NCBI GenBank assembly: GCA_030062745.1
Contig: CP099840.1
Span: forward strand, 7,746,138-7,810,137
Direction: 5' to 3'
DNA: 64,000 nucleotides
Source: Capitulum mitella
Lineage: Eukaryota > Arthropoda > Thecostraca > Pollicipedomorpha > Pollicipedidae
Both the position numbers and the translations under genes were made by a program. The notes under the pieces are model-generated. The model saw only the letters and a list, made by a program, of their open reading frames with translations. It did not search any database and was not told the origin of the DNA. This document shows, in pieces, positions 51,001 to 63,910 of the stretch (positions are counted from its first letter, which is position 1; the number at the start of each line of letters is the position of its first letter).

Positions 51001-53705
51001 GGAGGTGGCAATAATTTTCGACGTGTTTGTGTGAGAGCTGGGCGCCTGGCCAGCTGGGGGCGGTTTCCGTGCCTCACGACAGCCTGACGATGAACGTCTG
51101 GACTGGACTGTTCAGCGGACCACGCCTCAGGACAGGAGGCCGCCACGGCCACCTGCTGAGAGGTGCCGGCTCACACGGCGGCCGCCTGATTGAGGCATTG
51201 TGCGTACCGCCGAGATACTTCTCTGCCTGACACGCCGGAGTGCCGTCCAGCCTGATGGAGAATCCCTCCTCTCCGAGCGCGATACAGACCTTCGTTATCC
51301 TCCATTACCATGACAACGTCTGGAGCGGCCCGTGAAGAGCGGCGATCACGCCGATCCCCAGGACCGGAGAACGATGATGAAATCCGCTCCGATCAACAGG
51401 ACCAGCGAATCATGACAGAATACTGCTGACGACAGATCGCAATGCTGCACTGTCCGGCATCCAGGGACACGCAGAGTCTTGCTTATTGCCTCTGGGGAGG
51501 ACCGTTCAGATGCTGGCCAAATTTCCAGTCCGTCCTTGGCGCGGCCAGGAAGGAGGCCCGGCTTTATGGTTAATTAACTCATCTCAGGACTTGCAATTTT
51601 CGCCAGAGAGGTAGTGGAATATCTTGCCAAAACAAATATTTAAAAACGCGCACAGGCATTTCGAAGAGCTCCTCTTCTACCGCAACATTGTGATGAAATA
51701 AGCAAAGTAAGCAAAATGTCTGACTTCATGCATAAGTAGCAGAAATCGGATCGTCATATTTTCTCCTCTTTGCCATCATTGTGTATATCTATATCTATAT
51801 CTATATATAAACGTATGAAACATATACATCCAAAACACAAAAAATACATAAACAAAGAACTACAAAGGGCCATCCAACATAACCTCGAAGCGGGAAGCCG
51901 AAAAATGCAAAGCAGAACTTTATGATTCGGAGGGTCATTCTTCGTCAGTTTTCCTCCTGGAGCATCTTGGCGCACTTTTAACATCATTGTAAGTATCCAG
52001 AGGGAATATTGGCTGGAAATCTGGAGCTCGGATGTATTCATTCATGCTTGTTCACCCCGATTCGCAGTGAAACAATGTGCTCAAAGCGCCCACCATTCCT
52101 TCAAAAGCTTGATGAAAACACAAGGAAAACCCGTATGAGGCCAGCGGTGATACGCTCGTCATGACCCTTGTCAACACCAGATGAATTTCGGCCTTTTTTA
52201 ATCACTCCTGATCTTGTCATAGTTAACCAGTGACATCTGTTGAACAAGTCATGCCATTTCTCACGTGAACTTTTAACGCCGTACGGATTTTCTGGTTTCT
52301 GCAGCAATTCATACTACATTCTCGTTATTTACAGATCTATACCCACCGATATCTACGTACCACGACTAATTGACGGGAGAGCTTTGTTTCATCCACCAGT
52401 GATATACATATTTCAAGATCATCTGTTCAGTCTTGCTGTTTTACAGATGGCATGAAACACGAGGGAATGTCGATATTTTTCTGTTTGGGTCAGACGCGAA
52501 ATCAGTCATGAGTATTGACCATTGCAGTAAAATGCGAGGCCGCACAAAAGGCCTTATTGCGAGACCGACTAACAGAAACCTCTTTTCACGAATGCTGCTC
52601 TGGCCCTCATTTACCTGTGAAACTTTTCCTTACTTCGGCCGCATCTGGAGTTGTGAAGCAGAGGGAACCATCAGCTGAGCTCTGAGCGGAAGGTAAATTA
52701 CATGGCTACTCACGATAAATATGGCATACCAACCGAGATATGAGCTTCATCACTGAGATAAATGATTCGGATCCCAGGTATGGACAGCATCAGCGGGGTG
52801 GATGCAAATTACGAGCTCGGACCGGCCGTGAAGATCACTCAGAGCTGTCCGAACACTTAGCCACCAACAACAGGCCAGAGTTAATGATCCTGATACTGGG
52901 TCACCGTCGTTTTGGGATCACGCGTCGGCGGAGCGAACCGAACTGAATCGCGAACAGGAAGACAGAAGAATCGCGAAGGACGTCTGCGCCAGAGCCCCGC
53001 TGAAAGAATGCAGAACAAGGCAGTGGTTTTGCGAAAAGGCTGCTGAAGGGTACACTTCGATGGGAAAAGTCGCTCGAACCAGATTTACGCAGCCCGGAAG
53101 CTAAATGCCAAATTCACGATGTCTTTGGTCCCATTTAGAGTTGTCACTATTTGGAACTCCGGACAACGACGTGAGAAACGGGGTAGAGAGGGCTAGGGGA
53201 GCGGATGCCCTCCAACTTTTTTGAAATTTAACATCAACCCTATGGTCGTTGACTGAAAAGAATTGAACCAAAATGTTTCTTTGTCCTTTCCCCTCCCTCC
53301 ACCTTCCAACTGCGGAGTTCCCGCGCCTCTGACACTGAAAACTCACTCCGCTCCGCAATCTCGATCTTAAAACCTGCATCCGCCCGCACAAATTTCTATC
53401 CAGAGAAGCCCGCAGAGGCCATCATATATTACAGATTTTCGTTAGCACGAAAATAAGTCTGAACTTAAAAATGTTCTTTTTTATTTTGGGAAATTTTATT
53501 AAGATTCCAGAACTAAGTGCAAAGTGCATAAGATGAATCAGACTGTGCCAAATGTATGATTGATTGACTGATGTTTGATGAACAGAAATGATGCAGGACA
53601 TACAACACACCACACTTTACGAGGACAGAAATCATGATGTGCTTGCCACTCCTCCACTTCTGAAACATTCATGTATCTCTTCACAGTTTGTTCTGAAAGG
53701 CCCTT
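48081..53705. other. No supported gene
   Basis: Unique sequence with GC-rich patches at 48.6 and 50.4-51.5 kb and a (tatctatatc)n stretch near 51785-51808. No open frame shows a domain or consistent splicing. Confidence 0.35.
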
Positions 53706-53709
53706 TTAA

Positions 53710-53915
53710 CCCTACTGCCGTATGGGGGAAGGAGCTGGGGCTTCAGAAGCCCTGTCTGGTTTCTGCTTACCATTTCCAGGCTTTTTTGAAGCAGCTCTAC
53801 GAAACTTGGTCACTTTTCATACCTATTCTTCCTATGCATCATGTCATATTTTCATAATTATATTTTGTGTAGGAACGGAAACATGCTAAGTTTTTTGGGA
53901 GACACCTCAAGCCGG
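53710..53915 (+). mobile_element. Truncated piggyBac-like element (5' end)
   Basis: After a TTAA at 53706-53709 the sequence starts CCCTACTGCCG. It aligns with the first ~200 bp of the 46.9 kb element, sharing tacctattcttcctatg and the stretch before gacacctca. It then breaks off into unrelated sequence. Confidence 0.7.
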
Positions 53916-54095
53916 GAGTGTCGTTTTGTTTTGTGGCTGGGGGGGGGAAGGACTGAAGGGCCCCACAACCTAACCTCCCTCTAAATATGGGTATTTAAAC
54001 GGGTTTTGTTTACTTTTCTTTGACCTCGGTTTGGTTTGCTTTGGTTTGTTTTGGTTTTCCGTTTGTTCTGAAAAATAAGGAAAATGTTTGGTTTG

Positions 54096-54097
<2 letters not shown>

Positions 54098-54186
<89 letters not shown>
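54098..54186. repeat. (CT)n microsatellite
   Basis: An 89-bp uninterrupted CT run, preceded by a TTTGGTTTG-rich tract. Confidence 0.97.
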
Positions 54187-54189
<3 letters not shown>

Positions 54190-54559
54190 GTCCTAGGTGC
54201 CTAGGACGGCTTAAAGAACCCCTGGCCCGCCAGGGGCCCCTGAACGGATATTCATCGGTGACCGTCTCGACCTCGAGGGACCTCAAAAGGAGCTAAATTG
54301 TTCTTTTGAAAACATAAGGGGTTTTTGTTGCAGTCAGGGGTTCCAGTTGCAGGTAGGATCGGGTGGCAAGATGGGCCCCTAGCGTCCCTTAGACCGCCAA
54401 AAAGGTCAGAAGGGTCCCTGCGAGGGCGAAGACAACAAGAGGGCCTCTTAAACGTCATTTTTTTCATTTGATCCGAGTGGTTTCAAAGCGTGGTGTTGAG
54501 TATCGGAACCCTTACTAGGTAGAGCCTGTTGCATAGACGCCGACCCCTACACCCGATCG

Positions 54560-54766
54560 CACAATTCTAGGTAACGACTGATTTTGTGGCGAAAGTCAAA
54601 CGTACCGCCAAGTGTGCGACATGATCGTGTGGCAGTCAGCTTGACGCTATGTTGGCCAATTGCCAGCTGACCTGCGGGCCAAATATCAAGCGCCGGGGCG
54701 ATTCGAACCCGTTCTGCCAGGACAGGGCGACCAGCGTTCTACAAACTGAGCTACCAATGACGGCAG
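54560..54766 (-). mobile_element. tRNA-derived SINE-like copy
   Basis: On the minus strand the head reads GCCGTCATTGGTAGCTCAGT, which resembles a tRNA D-arm with an A box. It continues through GTCCTGGCAGAACGGGTTCG, which contains the B box (GGTTCGAATCG), and on into GGCGCTTGATATTTG. The acceptor stem does not close, so it is not a working tRNA gene. A related copy lies at 61.1-61.27 kb, and the shared part extends past the tRNA-like head. The 3' limit is approximate. Confidence 0.65.
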
Positions 54767-55115
54767 ATGAGTTTGTGAATTACATGACATGAACGGTCAG
54801 TTTGTGAATTACTTATAAAACGAATAGGAAAAATGAAAAAATGAAATGATGTACGTGATCGTTCGCATCAAGTAGATAGTAGTCGTAGACCTCAATCAAG
54901 TAGTAGACCTTAATCATTGCTCGCGTCGTTAGCAGTTGATACTGACATGGATTATGTTGGTTTCCTGGACTTAACTTTGTGTACCTTTTGGCGCTGGATA
55001 ATCTTGAATTACCACAGTATGTTGTCCGTACCATTTGCTGCGAAAGTGTACTGGAACTCATGAAAGGGTTAAGTATAACCTCAAAGGATGACTGCAGATA
55101 TTCTCCAGATATTAA

Positions 55116-56060
55116 TCCTGTTCCCGTTCCCATGACGTTAGGATGTATTCCTGTATGGAAGGGGGTTCATTCGACCCCCGCCCCCGCCCGCCTGAGATAA
55201 TGAGACCCGGTCTGATTCGATCGCAAGAAACGGCAACCAATTCGACATAACGTAAATTACATTTTTTGAAGGGAATTTTGAAAATCTTGTACGGATTAGG
55301 TGCAAGGAAGGAGGGAAAGACTCAGAGAGGGGGATATCTTTGATTCGTTATAACTCCGATTTTTATGGACCGACTTTGATGCAATTGGCTTAAATCGAGA
55401 GCAGATCAATGGGACTATTTCCTTTGGCCCACACGGTTAGGACTCTGAAAGAAATATGTGTTCATAGGGCTCAGTAAACGGACAAACACTTTTTGGGAGA
55501 AAATTAACGTAGAAGTTCAAGGACTTTTTGGCTTTTCAAGAGTCGTTTTATAGTTAAGAAGTACAAAGTGTGTTGCATTGTTTGAACGATGTTTGCATAG
55601 GTGGTGCCAGGGGCATGAAAAAGGGCGACTGTTATGGTCGCATGAGCGTTACGTCAACTTACGAATTTTGATGTCAGAGGACGTCAAATAATCCAAAAGT
55701 CGTATAGAATGGTCCTGGTTTCATTTCATATCGTTTGAAAACGTTTCCAGCGATATGAACTGACTATATTCCTAACAGTCTCGTTTATGCCCGTCGTGAT
55801 ATAGGGTATGAGGACGAACGTTTTAGATCATAGCTTACTGATCCGATTTAATGTCCATTTAAATCTTGCAATACCATTCTATGACACTGCGCTGAGTCGA
55901 ATAAGCGTAATGACGGTAATGCATCACATAGAAAGTTTTGCTTTCATCTCACACAAGCAGCGTTGAATCTTATGCGCCAGAATGTGTTAATGTAAGATAC
56001 CGACCAACAATTCATGAAGACGGCGATTTTTGCCTTTAGCTTCTAGGCATATTGCTGGCC
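55116..56060 (-). mobile_element. Diverged piggyBac-like element copy, reverse orientation
   Basis: After the TTAA at 55112-55115 the sequence reads TCCTGTTCCCGTTCCC, a decayed form of the terminal inverted repeat. The following ~900 bp align in reverse to the 3' half and middle of the 46.9 kb element, for example gaccgactttgatgcaattg near 55370. The other end was not found, so the copy is truncated or too diverged. Confidence 0.65.
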
Positions 56061-57370
56061 GCAGTAATAGCATCGCGTAGGTTGTTTTGCCTAGGAATAA
56101 TGTGAAACGGTTTTTAAAATTGTCGGTTTCTGTAAAAAACAAAAATATTTGCGAAAATTGCTCTCCTGATAGATTATGGATAAATCCAGCGATATGTTAT
56201 TACGTCAGCTGTATCCTTTTTCACCATTCTCTTGACTTTTGCAGTGGCTCATGGTAGTCCTCGAATCACGTCTGTTTTGTGTCGTATGTGTCGCTGGCGA
56301 ACCTTGACTAGATTTCAGGATGATAGACTGCTTTCGCAAAGGATGTTTGCTTTTTTGACACCATTCACTGTTTTTGTCATGGTCAACAGCATGTCTCAAG
56401 TGAAGTTAATGCTAGAATTCCCCGTGACACGATATTTTTTTCGAGCAAAAACGGTGTTGTTTGTGCACAGGCAGTCAGCCTTGTTTCAAATACATTTTAC
56501 CCATTTTTTTCCTTGTGCGACATTTTCCTTCATCCAATGTATTTTCACCCTATGTTTAAGCAAGCGCAACAACGATATGGCGTGTTCGCATTGCGAGAAA
56601 ACGGATGAAGTGTTGAATTCCAATGACCAAATTATCCCATGACATTCGGACTAAACTGCGATGTTTTCTCACAAATGCTGTTACTCTAACGCTCAAACAT
56701 AATCATGTCCCGTGGGAAAGAAAAACGAAAATGGAATTCATGCTTCACTATCTCTTAACTAAGATTTTCCAACTAGCCATGAACAACTTCTGCATCTAAT
56801 TTAAAGCAATGTTCATTGTCATGAACATTGTCTTTAGTTGCAGTCTTTTACATATGGCATTATGGCATATATTTCTGTGCAAAAAAACATTAGTATGACA
56901 AGTACAACTCAGTTATCTCCAATAATCTTCTCTTCAGCTGCATAAATGCTATACTTCTGCATATCTTTTCAGTTATAATGTTTCGTTCCAGCCATTTTGG
57001 CTGCAATATTTTTTTCTTTATATGTGTTATGATAATATATCTCTGGCCCCGTAAAAAACTCCGAAATTCTGAAATTTAAAATTTAAGATTTAACGTCTAG
57101 GCCAATCGAAGCCCGGAGAAAACCGCAGGCCCGCTGGTAAAGCCCGCAAAAAAACCTGCGGGCTCGAAAAAAACCTCCAGACTACGGACCTGCGGACTCA
57201 GAAATGGTAGCTCTAGTCCCATTCTTCCGGGTAGGTCTGTTCATGGTGGTAGCACCATAGAGAGGTCCACGGGAATATTTCGGCACGAATTACCTTCACG
57301 CATATCGATGTTGCCGACCGCGTCTAGGGCTGTTCGCCAGGCCCAGAGGCCTGGTTCAGATAGCGGGTCC
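56061..57370. other. AT-rich stretch, no supported gene
   Basis: A 136-codon open frame at 56232-56642 on the plus strand has no recognisable domain and no codon bias that sets it apart, so it is not called. Confidence 0.35.
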
Positions 57371-57374
57371 GACA

Positions 57375-57592
57375 CCGGGCCAGGACGCCGGGCCTAGACG
57401 CCGCTACTGACGCCAGCATTGACGCCGGAACTGACGCCTGCCCGAGACGCCGCTACTGACGTCGGTACAGACGCCGGGCCGAGTGCCGCTACTGATGCCG
57501 GTATTGACTCCGGGACTGACGCCGGCCTGAGACGCCGCTACTGACGTCGGTACAGACGCCGGGCCGGGGCGAGTGCCGCTACTGACGCCGGC
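57375..57592. repeat. Minisatellite with gacgccg(g/c) core
   Basis: Blocks such as gacgccgctactgacgtcgg followed by tacagacgccgggcc recur several times at uneven spacing. Confidence 0.75.
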
Positions 57593-59079
57593 GGCGCTCG
57601 GTACTGGCAGCCCTGCCACAGGCCTCTCAGAGGCCGGAGCGTGTCGGCATCGCGGGCTCGGCGGGTGGCCGGCTGGTGTCCGCGGGTGGCCGAGGCGCCA
57701 CAGAACCCGTGGACGGACTGTCAATCGAGTGCGCTGCCGTCCGGGGAGGCTCAGAAATAGCTGGGTACGCCGTGGCCACGCGCAGTCGTGCGAGCCAGAA
57801 TTCCGTGAGCAGCGGTATTAATTCTGGAATGCCATTTTTTGTACACGGCGTACGGGGACGAGCATAACCTTTGCGTTTTCGGTTGAATGTAGCAACTTAT
57901 TAGGACTACGGGAAGTATTAGAATATATGACACAATGTCCAGAATGACCGCGTGTTTGCCTCTGTCCCGTCGCGATGACGGGTCCGTATGGTGATATCTT
58001 GGCTGGTAGTCCGCGGCTCGTGCATGTGTAATTCGGACGACCGCGATGAGACGGTCGACGCCGTTCGTGGCCTGTGTTCCCTGGCCGATTGGCGTCGGCG
58101 GCCGGTGCTGGCCGGGGGACCTGGGCCATTGCCGTGTCGCGGTGACACAGGATCGACCAGCCCCTTGCTCGGTCCTGACAGGTTCTACGCAGGGGCTGGC
58201 GAGTGGATGGGCCTATAGCCTATACCCTAACACCAGGGGCGGAAGTGTGGGCCACAGACAGACCCATCAGAACTGGTTAGAAAACAGCTGACGTGAAAAG
58301 GTGTTTGCCCCTTCAGTTATTAAAAAAGTTCGTCCCTGATTCGCACGGCGAGCGGCCACATCCCGGGCGCTATGTTGTGCTGTGATCAGCATTTGCTACA
58401 GTGTCTTCAGTTATCGCCAATCGCCGGCTCACCGTCGGCGTTTTTCTTTTTTTATAAATCAGCTTTCCTAAATACATGTTTTTTTAATCAGCATTAAAGT
58501 TTACGGCGTCTCATGCAATGGAGTGAGACAAATATAATGAACATGGTGTACATGTAATGTAGATGACGTTCTCCATGCCTATCAAGTGTACAAAAAAACG
58601 AAACTTTCACTCGCTGTTCATCAAAGTGACCTGAAAGCGCCGAACATAACACAGACACAACAGGAAGCATATCCCACAGCGATGAATCACTTCAATGACG
58701 CGTTCGCTCACGTTCCTTCACCTTCCCATGACCGTGCCATTACGAAAACACACAAATCAAGCCGGCTACATTAGACGGCGCGGCGCAAAGCCACGATCGA
58801 ACTACTTTACGCTCAGTCGGCCGGGCCCCGGTGGTCCGGGACCCTTTGATTACATCTTGGACGTTCCCGGGGCGGCGCCGGCGGCGTGGCCGCTCCATAA
58901 AGCACGCGGGCCCGGCCATCAGGCGGCTATCAGGAGGCCGACCACGGCGCTCGGTATGTAGCGCAGAGCCGGCGGCCCGGGCCGGCGCAGTTACCGGGGT
59001 CGCGCCCTCGCCGGCTCTCTCGTGCAGGCCGGCGCGGCGCCCGCTGCGGCGGCCGTGCCGCGGACAGAGGGCGCAGGGT

Positions 59080-59362
59080 TGACTTCCCCCCTCTCTGACC
59101 GTACCGTGGGCAGACGGTACCGGCCTGACTCCCCCTCTCTGACCGCACCGCTGGCAGACGGTACCGGCCTGATCTCCCGCCTCTCCTACTGTACCGCAGG
59201 CAGACGGTACCGGCCTGACCTCCCGCCTCTCTGACCGTACCGCTGGCAGACGGCTCCGGCCTGATCTCCCGCCTCTCTGACCGTACCGCGGGCAGACGGC
59301 TCCGGCCTGGCCTCCCGCCTCTCTGACCGTACCGCTGGCAGACGGCTCCGGCCTGATTCTCC
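59080..59362. repeat. 46-bp minisatellite, ~6 copies
   Basis: The unit contains cctgacctcccgcctctctg followed by accgtaccgctggcagacgg. Adjacent copies differ at a few positions. Confidence 0.9.
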
Positions 59363-60539
59363 GGCGACCTGAGGGCTGGGGAGGGTCGCCCTGGTCGCAG
59401 ACGAGCCGGCTGGTAGGATGAGGAAGATCAAACGGCCGCGATGTGAAGGAAACGCTGATGGATTCGGCGCGCTCCGATGTTGGTCTCGATCGCCTGCTGA
59501 ATGTTTCATGCGGCGGCGCGAGAAAAGATGAGAACACGGCCTCGAACGCCTACAGTTCATGCCTACGTTGATCAAGTGGGAGAGGTGAAACGACCAGACG
59601 ACGTGTACCAACAGCACCGCGGCGTAGTCAGTCGTGCCTGGGAGCCAGACCTCAGGAGACACGCCGTCGTGTCGCGCCTGCAAACATTGCTCAACATGGG
59701 GCCGACCGCTGAGGTCAAACACACACAGAGCGGGCGTCCGCCGAGGCGTCGGCCTGCTGCGCTGTTCGACACGCCCCTGCCGACTGGCTGAGCAGCGGGG
59801 AGGGGGAACGCGCGGCGGCCCTGCAGCCTGGCCCTGCCCGCAGTGTAGGCTGGCCATGTCCTGGTGTGCGGCGGCAGCGGCCCACACGAGTCCCTGACCC
59901 GACCTGCCGGCACCTGGCGGCGTGCGGCCGGCTGCGGGCCAGGTTAGCGCAGGGTCGCCGCAGTCAGCCCAGCACCACTGGCAGTCACGTGTCGGAGCTC
60001 ACCTCTGGCGCGCGGCCCGACACCAGAGCGTAACCTCCGGAGGATCCTGGCGGTGTTACGAGGTGGGGCGTCGGGGCGCGATGGGCCCGTAATCACACCC
60101 TTTGTCGGCTGACCTCGTGTTTCGATCGATGGAAGTGGGTCAACGGTGGGGTACGGTCCAGTCGGATGAGCTGTTCGTGGGTGGGTGACACCAGGCTACA
60201 GGGCCAGGCCGTCTGACAGATTACACGCCCGCCAGCGTCGTCTGAGAGCACTACTCGGATAACTAATAATCAACTTACATTTGTGAAGCAAGCGGCTGAT
60301 GTGCGAGCTACGTCTTATGGTCCGAAGCTGGATAGGCTCAAAACATTTAATCGTAAGATATTTTGCGATGAAACGAAACTCTTACAGTGTTTCAAGGTTT
60401 GGTCCTGTTACAATGTTACAATATTACAATGTTTCAAGCAAAGCGTAAAAATCGGCGGGAGGTGAGGAAAATGCAAGGGATGGAACCAAAGCGAAACAAA
60501 ACGTATTGAGAGTGCGAATTCCTAAGATGGTTCACAATG

Positions 60540-60590
60540 ACATGGGATGGGATGGGACATGGGATGGGACTGATGACATGGGATACACAA
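60540..60590. repeat. GACATGGGATGG short tandem repeat
   Basis: The motif catgggatgggatgggacat recurs in imperfect form over about 50 bp. Confidence 0.7.
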
Positions 60591-61089
60591 TCTGTTTGCA
60601 GGGACACGGGATCTTTTTCCTGCTTCGTTTCAGGTTTCTTTACTCTTACGAGGCCATGTCGTCTACTGTAAGCATCATCCCTTACCTAACGAACTAGCGA
60701 CTTATCAAAGTACAAGTCCAAAGTGCAAAGTACTTCTGCCGGCACCTTCTGCTCCGTCGGTTTCTCAATCACGGAAAACCCATGAGGTGCCATGTGATGA
60801 CATGATATATTCCCTATCAGACTGAGCGACCAACCTCGCCATGCTTTGAGACAAACTGGTCCTGACTGTAATCTGCCAATGACAGTTTGCCGATCTTTTT
60901 CAGATGTATGGTCGTAAGTGATAATGTCGGCCATGCAAATATTTTCGGGGATTCTGTTCCACTTTGGACGATGTTTTTTGCCATCCGAACTATCTGTTCG
61001 GACTTTTTCTGTAAGGGGTGAGGCTGCGCTTATCAAAACTTGTGGTATTGAACATGAATCCCGAGCTCAGTCACGTAATTCAAGGCAAC

Positions 61090-61268
61090 GGATGGTTCTG
61101 CTGTGACAAAGGGTGGTCGTCTATCGCTGACAAGACACGATATATGTCAGTGCGACCATCAGCTGACCATATGCAGCACCTAAAACGAGCAAATATCAAA
61201 CGCCAATGCGACTCGAATCCGTCCTGCCAGGACGGGGAGAACAGAGCTCTTCCATCTGAGATGCCGGA
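61090..61268 (-). mobile_element. tRNA-derived SINE-like copy (second)
   Basis: The minus strand reads CCGGCATCTCAGATGGAAGA and then GTCCTGGCAGGACGGATTCG and GGCGTTTGATATTTG, matching the 54.6 kb copy across the B box and beyond. Further matches (gtcagctg, and a cgtgtc / catgtcg block) lie downstream, so the shared unit is longer than a tRNA. The A box region is more decayed here. Confidence 0.6.
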
Positions 61269-62354
61269 AAAAGGAACAAAGGATCACGGCATAGGCCAAA
61301 CACGGCCAAAAGCACTGCGCAGGAAATGTGCGCTGAAATACGAAATTCACACCACAGTGATGACCTTGAGAATCGTGAGAGTTGGCTTGCGGTGAAATCA
61401 AACGACGTTCTTCTACGTTGACAACTAATCTACAATTTTTAGGGGTTTTGTGAATCGATATCTCAGCTGGGGACTTTTTTAAAACATCCCTATCGTATAA
61501 ATGCCGTCTTCTCAGCGTTCCGTCCTTATGCTTGTGTGGAGTGGTGACGGTTGTCTCACCTCTAACCTGTTTTTTTGCCCCCACCGTTTAATGGGATAGG
61601 CAGGGGGTACGGGTAGGCCCTTCCACGCCCATATGATCCCATTTATTTTAAGATAAATTTGGTGAGGCTGAATCCCGGCGAGCTAACACCGCGCAGATGC
61701 CCGTGTGATCTAATTTATTTTAGGGCGAATTAATGAGGTTTAATCCAGACTTCCATTGCGCAGACATGATATCCGTTGATGAAAATGAGTCTCATGTTTT
61801 CAGTTATTTAGCTATCCCTGACATAGAAACCTTTAAATTTCATTTTTTTACACAGTACGCTGGTCATTGCGATCTGACCAGACGAGCGACGTGGTGCGCC
61901 GGCTCTGTATCGGTTCCGGTTCGTTCCGGCGCAGTCCGACCCCGGACGGCGGTGTCGCCCGCTGCCGGCCGCCATCAGGCGGCGCTCCATCTCCGGGCCC
62001 GGATGGAAAGCCGGCCGTGGCCCGTCATTTGCGCGCCGCTTTGGCCGCCGAACGGGGCCGGCGCCCTGAGCCCGCCTGTTTCACCGGGGGCGCGGCGGCC
62101 GCCTCCCACAGGCGCGGCCGTCCGCCGCCACCTGCGGCCGACGCGGCGCCGGCGACGCGCCGCCGACGGCCACGTCTCCTTGATCTGGCACGTGCGCGCC
62201 GGCCGGTGGGAAGCGCCGCCGGGCAGCCCGAACGACCCGGCCGCTCCCACGACCCAGCTTTCCGCGAGCGGGCGGCCGGCTCGGCGGCCGATTAAGCCGT
62301 CACGGCCCGAGCTGTGGCCTGCCGAGCGAGACCTGCCCGGCCGAGACTGGAACC

Positions 62355-62740
62355 TCGGCCTGGTGAGCGTTCCGCCGGCAGCTGGCTCAGGAACGGTCCG
62401 CCCGGGCGACCAGGCACCAGGGACAGGACCTCGGCCTGATGAACGTCCCGCCGGCAGCTGGCTCAGGAGGGGTCCGCCCGGGCGACCAGGCACCGGGGAC
62501 AGGACCTCGGCCTGATGAACGTCCCACCGGCAGCTGGCTCAGGAGGGGTCCGCCCGGGCGACCAGGCACCGGGGACAGGACCTCGGCCTGATGAACGTCC
62601 CACCGGCAGCTGGCTCAGGAGGGGTCCGCCCGGGCGACCAGGCACCAGGGACAGGACCTCGGCCTGATGAACGTCCCACCGGCAGCTGGCTCAGGAGGGG
62701 TCCGCCCGGGCGACCAGGCACCAGGGACAGGACTTCTGGT
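62355..62740. repeat. 76-bp minisatellite, 5 copies
   Basis: Copies begin near 62365, 62441, 62517, 62593 and 62669 with gaacgtccc(a/g)ccggcagctg and run to cctcggcctgat. The last copy changes after acaggactt. The array is nearly homogeneous. Confidence 0.93.
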
Positions 62741-63089
62741 CACAGCGCGGCGGTTCAACGGACGCCCGCAGGCCGCCCAGTGATGACGCGTTGGTCGGCT
62801 GGTGGCAGCCGGTGACGGCTGGTGACGGCTGGTCGTGACTGGCGACCGAGACTGGTGCCGTCGGAGGACGATTTTGGACTCGCTCTGACTAGGGAAGGAC
62901 TGGGAGATTACCACAGCATGTCGACTGGTTGCGACTGACTGTGGCCGGATATGAGCTGATAATAAGAGGGGATATCTATGGGCCGGGACATTTGACGGCC
63001 TGCTAACAACTGCAACCGGTGAACGTCAGCTGAGTGAACAGCTCTGGTTACTGGCGGTTTCCGGCAAAAGATGTTTCCAGTGTGTGCCT

Positions 63090-63560
63090 GTGGCTGGTTG
63101 CTGACGGCTGCCGATGGATGGTTGTTAAAGTCTGGTGGTGAGTGGTCGTCGACAGCTGCTGTTGGGTGGTGGTGCGAGTGTGCGGCGCTGAATGGTTGTT
63201 CACGACTGGCGGTGGGTGGCTGTTGACGGCTGCCTGTGGATGGTTGCTGACCGTTGTCGGTGAGCGGTTGTTAATGGCTGTCTGTGGATGGCTGGTAACG
63301 GTTGCCGATGGGTAGCTGTTGACGGCCGCCGGTAGGTGGTTGCTGACAGTTGCCGGTGGGTGGCTGTTAACTTCTGTTGGTGGATGGTTGCTGACGGCTG
63401 CTGACGGGTGGCTGATGGCTGCCGGTGGGTGGTTTTTGACGGCTGCCGGCGGGTGGTTGCTGACGGCCGTCGGTGGGTGGTTTTTGACGGCTGCCGGTGG
63501 GTGCTTGTTGACTGCTGCTGGTAGATGGCTAATGGATGCTGGTGGACGGTTGTTGACAGC
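63090..63560. repeat. Degenerate ~24-30 bp GT-rich repeats
   Basis: Motifs such as gacggctgccggtgggtggt occur many times with variable spacing, producing repeat-like open frames on both strands. Confidence 0.75.
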
Positions 63561-63576
63561 AGCGGGCCGCAGTCGC

Positions 63577-63910
63577 CGCCCGGACTACAGAGCGGCTGTC
63601 GTACAGCAGAGGCCGGACTACAGAGCGGCTGTCGTACAGCAGAGCCCAGACTACAGAGCGGCTGTCGTACAGCAGAGGCCAGACTACAGAGCGGCTGTCG
63701 TACAGCAGAGCCCGGACTACAGAGCGGCTGTCGTACAGCAGAGCCCGGACTACAGAGCGGCTGTCGTACAGCAGAGCCCGGACTACAGGGCGGCTGTCGC
63801 ACAGCAGAGGCCAGACTACAGAGCGGCTGTCGTACAACAGAGCCCGGACTACAGAGCGGCTGTCGCACAACAGAGCCCGGACTACAGAGCGGCTGTCGCA
63901 CAGCAGAGGC
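63577..63910. repeat. 33-bp minisatellite, ~10 copies
   Basis: The unit gactacagagcggctgtcg followed by tacagcagagcccg repeats at 33-bp spacing. Eleven-residue repeats (YRAAVVQQSPD) appear in a plus-strand frame that stays open, but nothing supports a gene. Confidence 0.93.

Noticed and set aside
54690-54766. Functional tRNA gene
   Set aside because: The A and B boxes are recognisable but the acceptor stem does not pair, and a related copy shares sequence beyond the tRNA, so it is SINE-like.
56232-56642. 136-codon plus-strand frame, partly hydrophobic
   Set aside because: No domain, family resemblance or splice evidence; it lies in AT-rich DNA next to transposon remnants.
58740-59537. 265-codon minus-strand frame with repeated VRPVPSA-type blocks
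   Set aside because: It is produced by the 46-bp minisatellite at 59.1-59.36 kb, whose unit shifts frame between copies.
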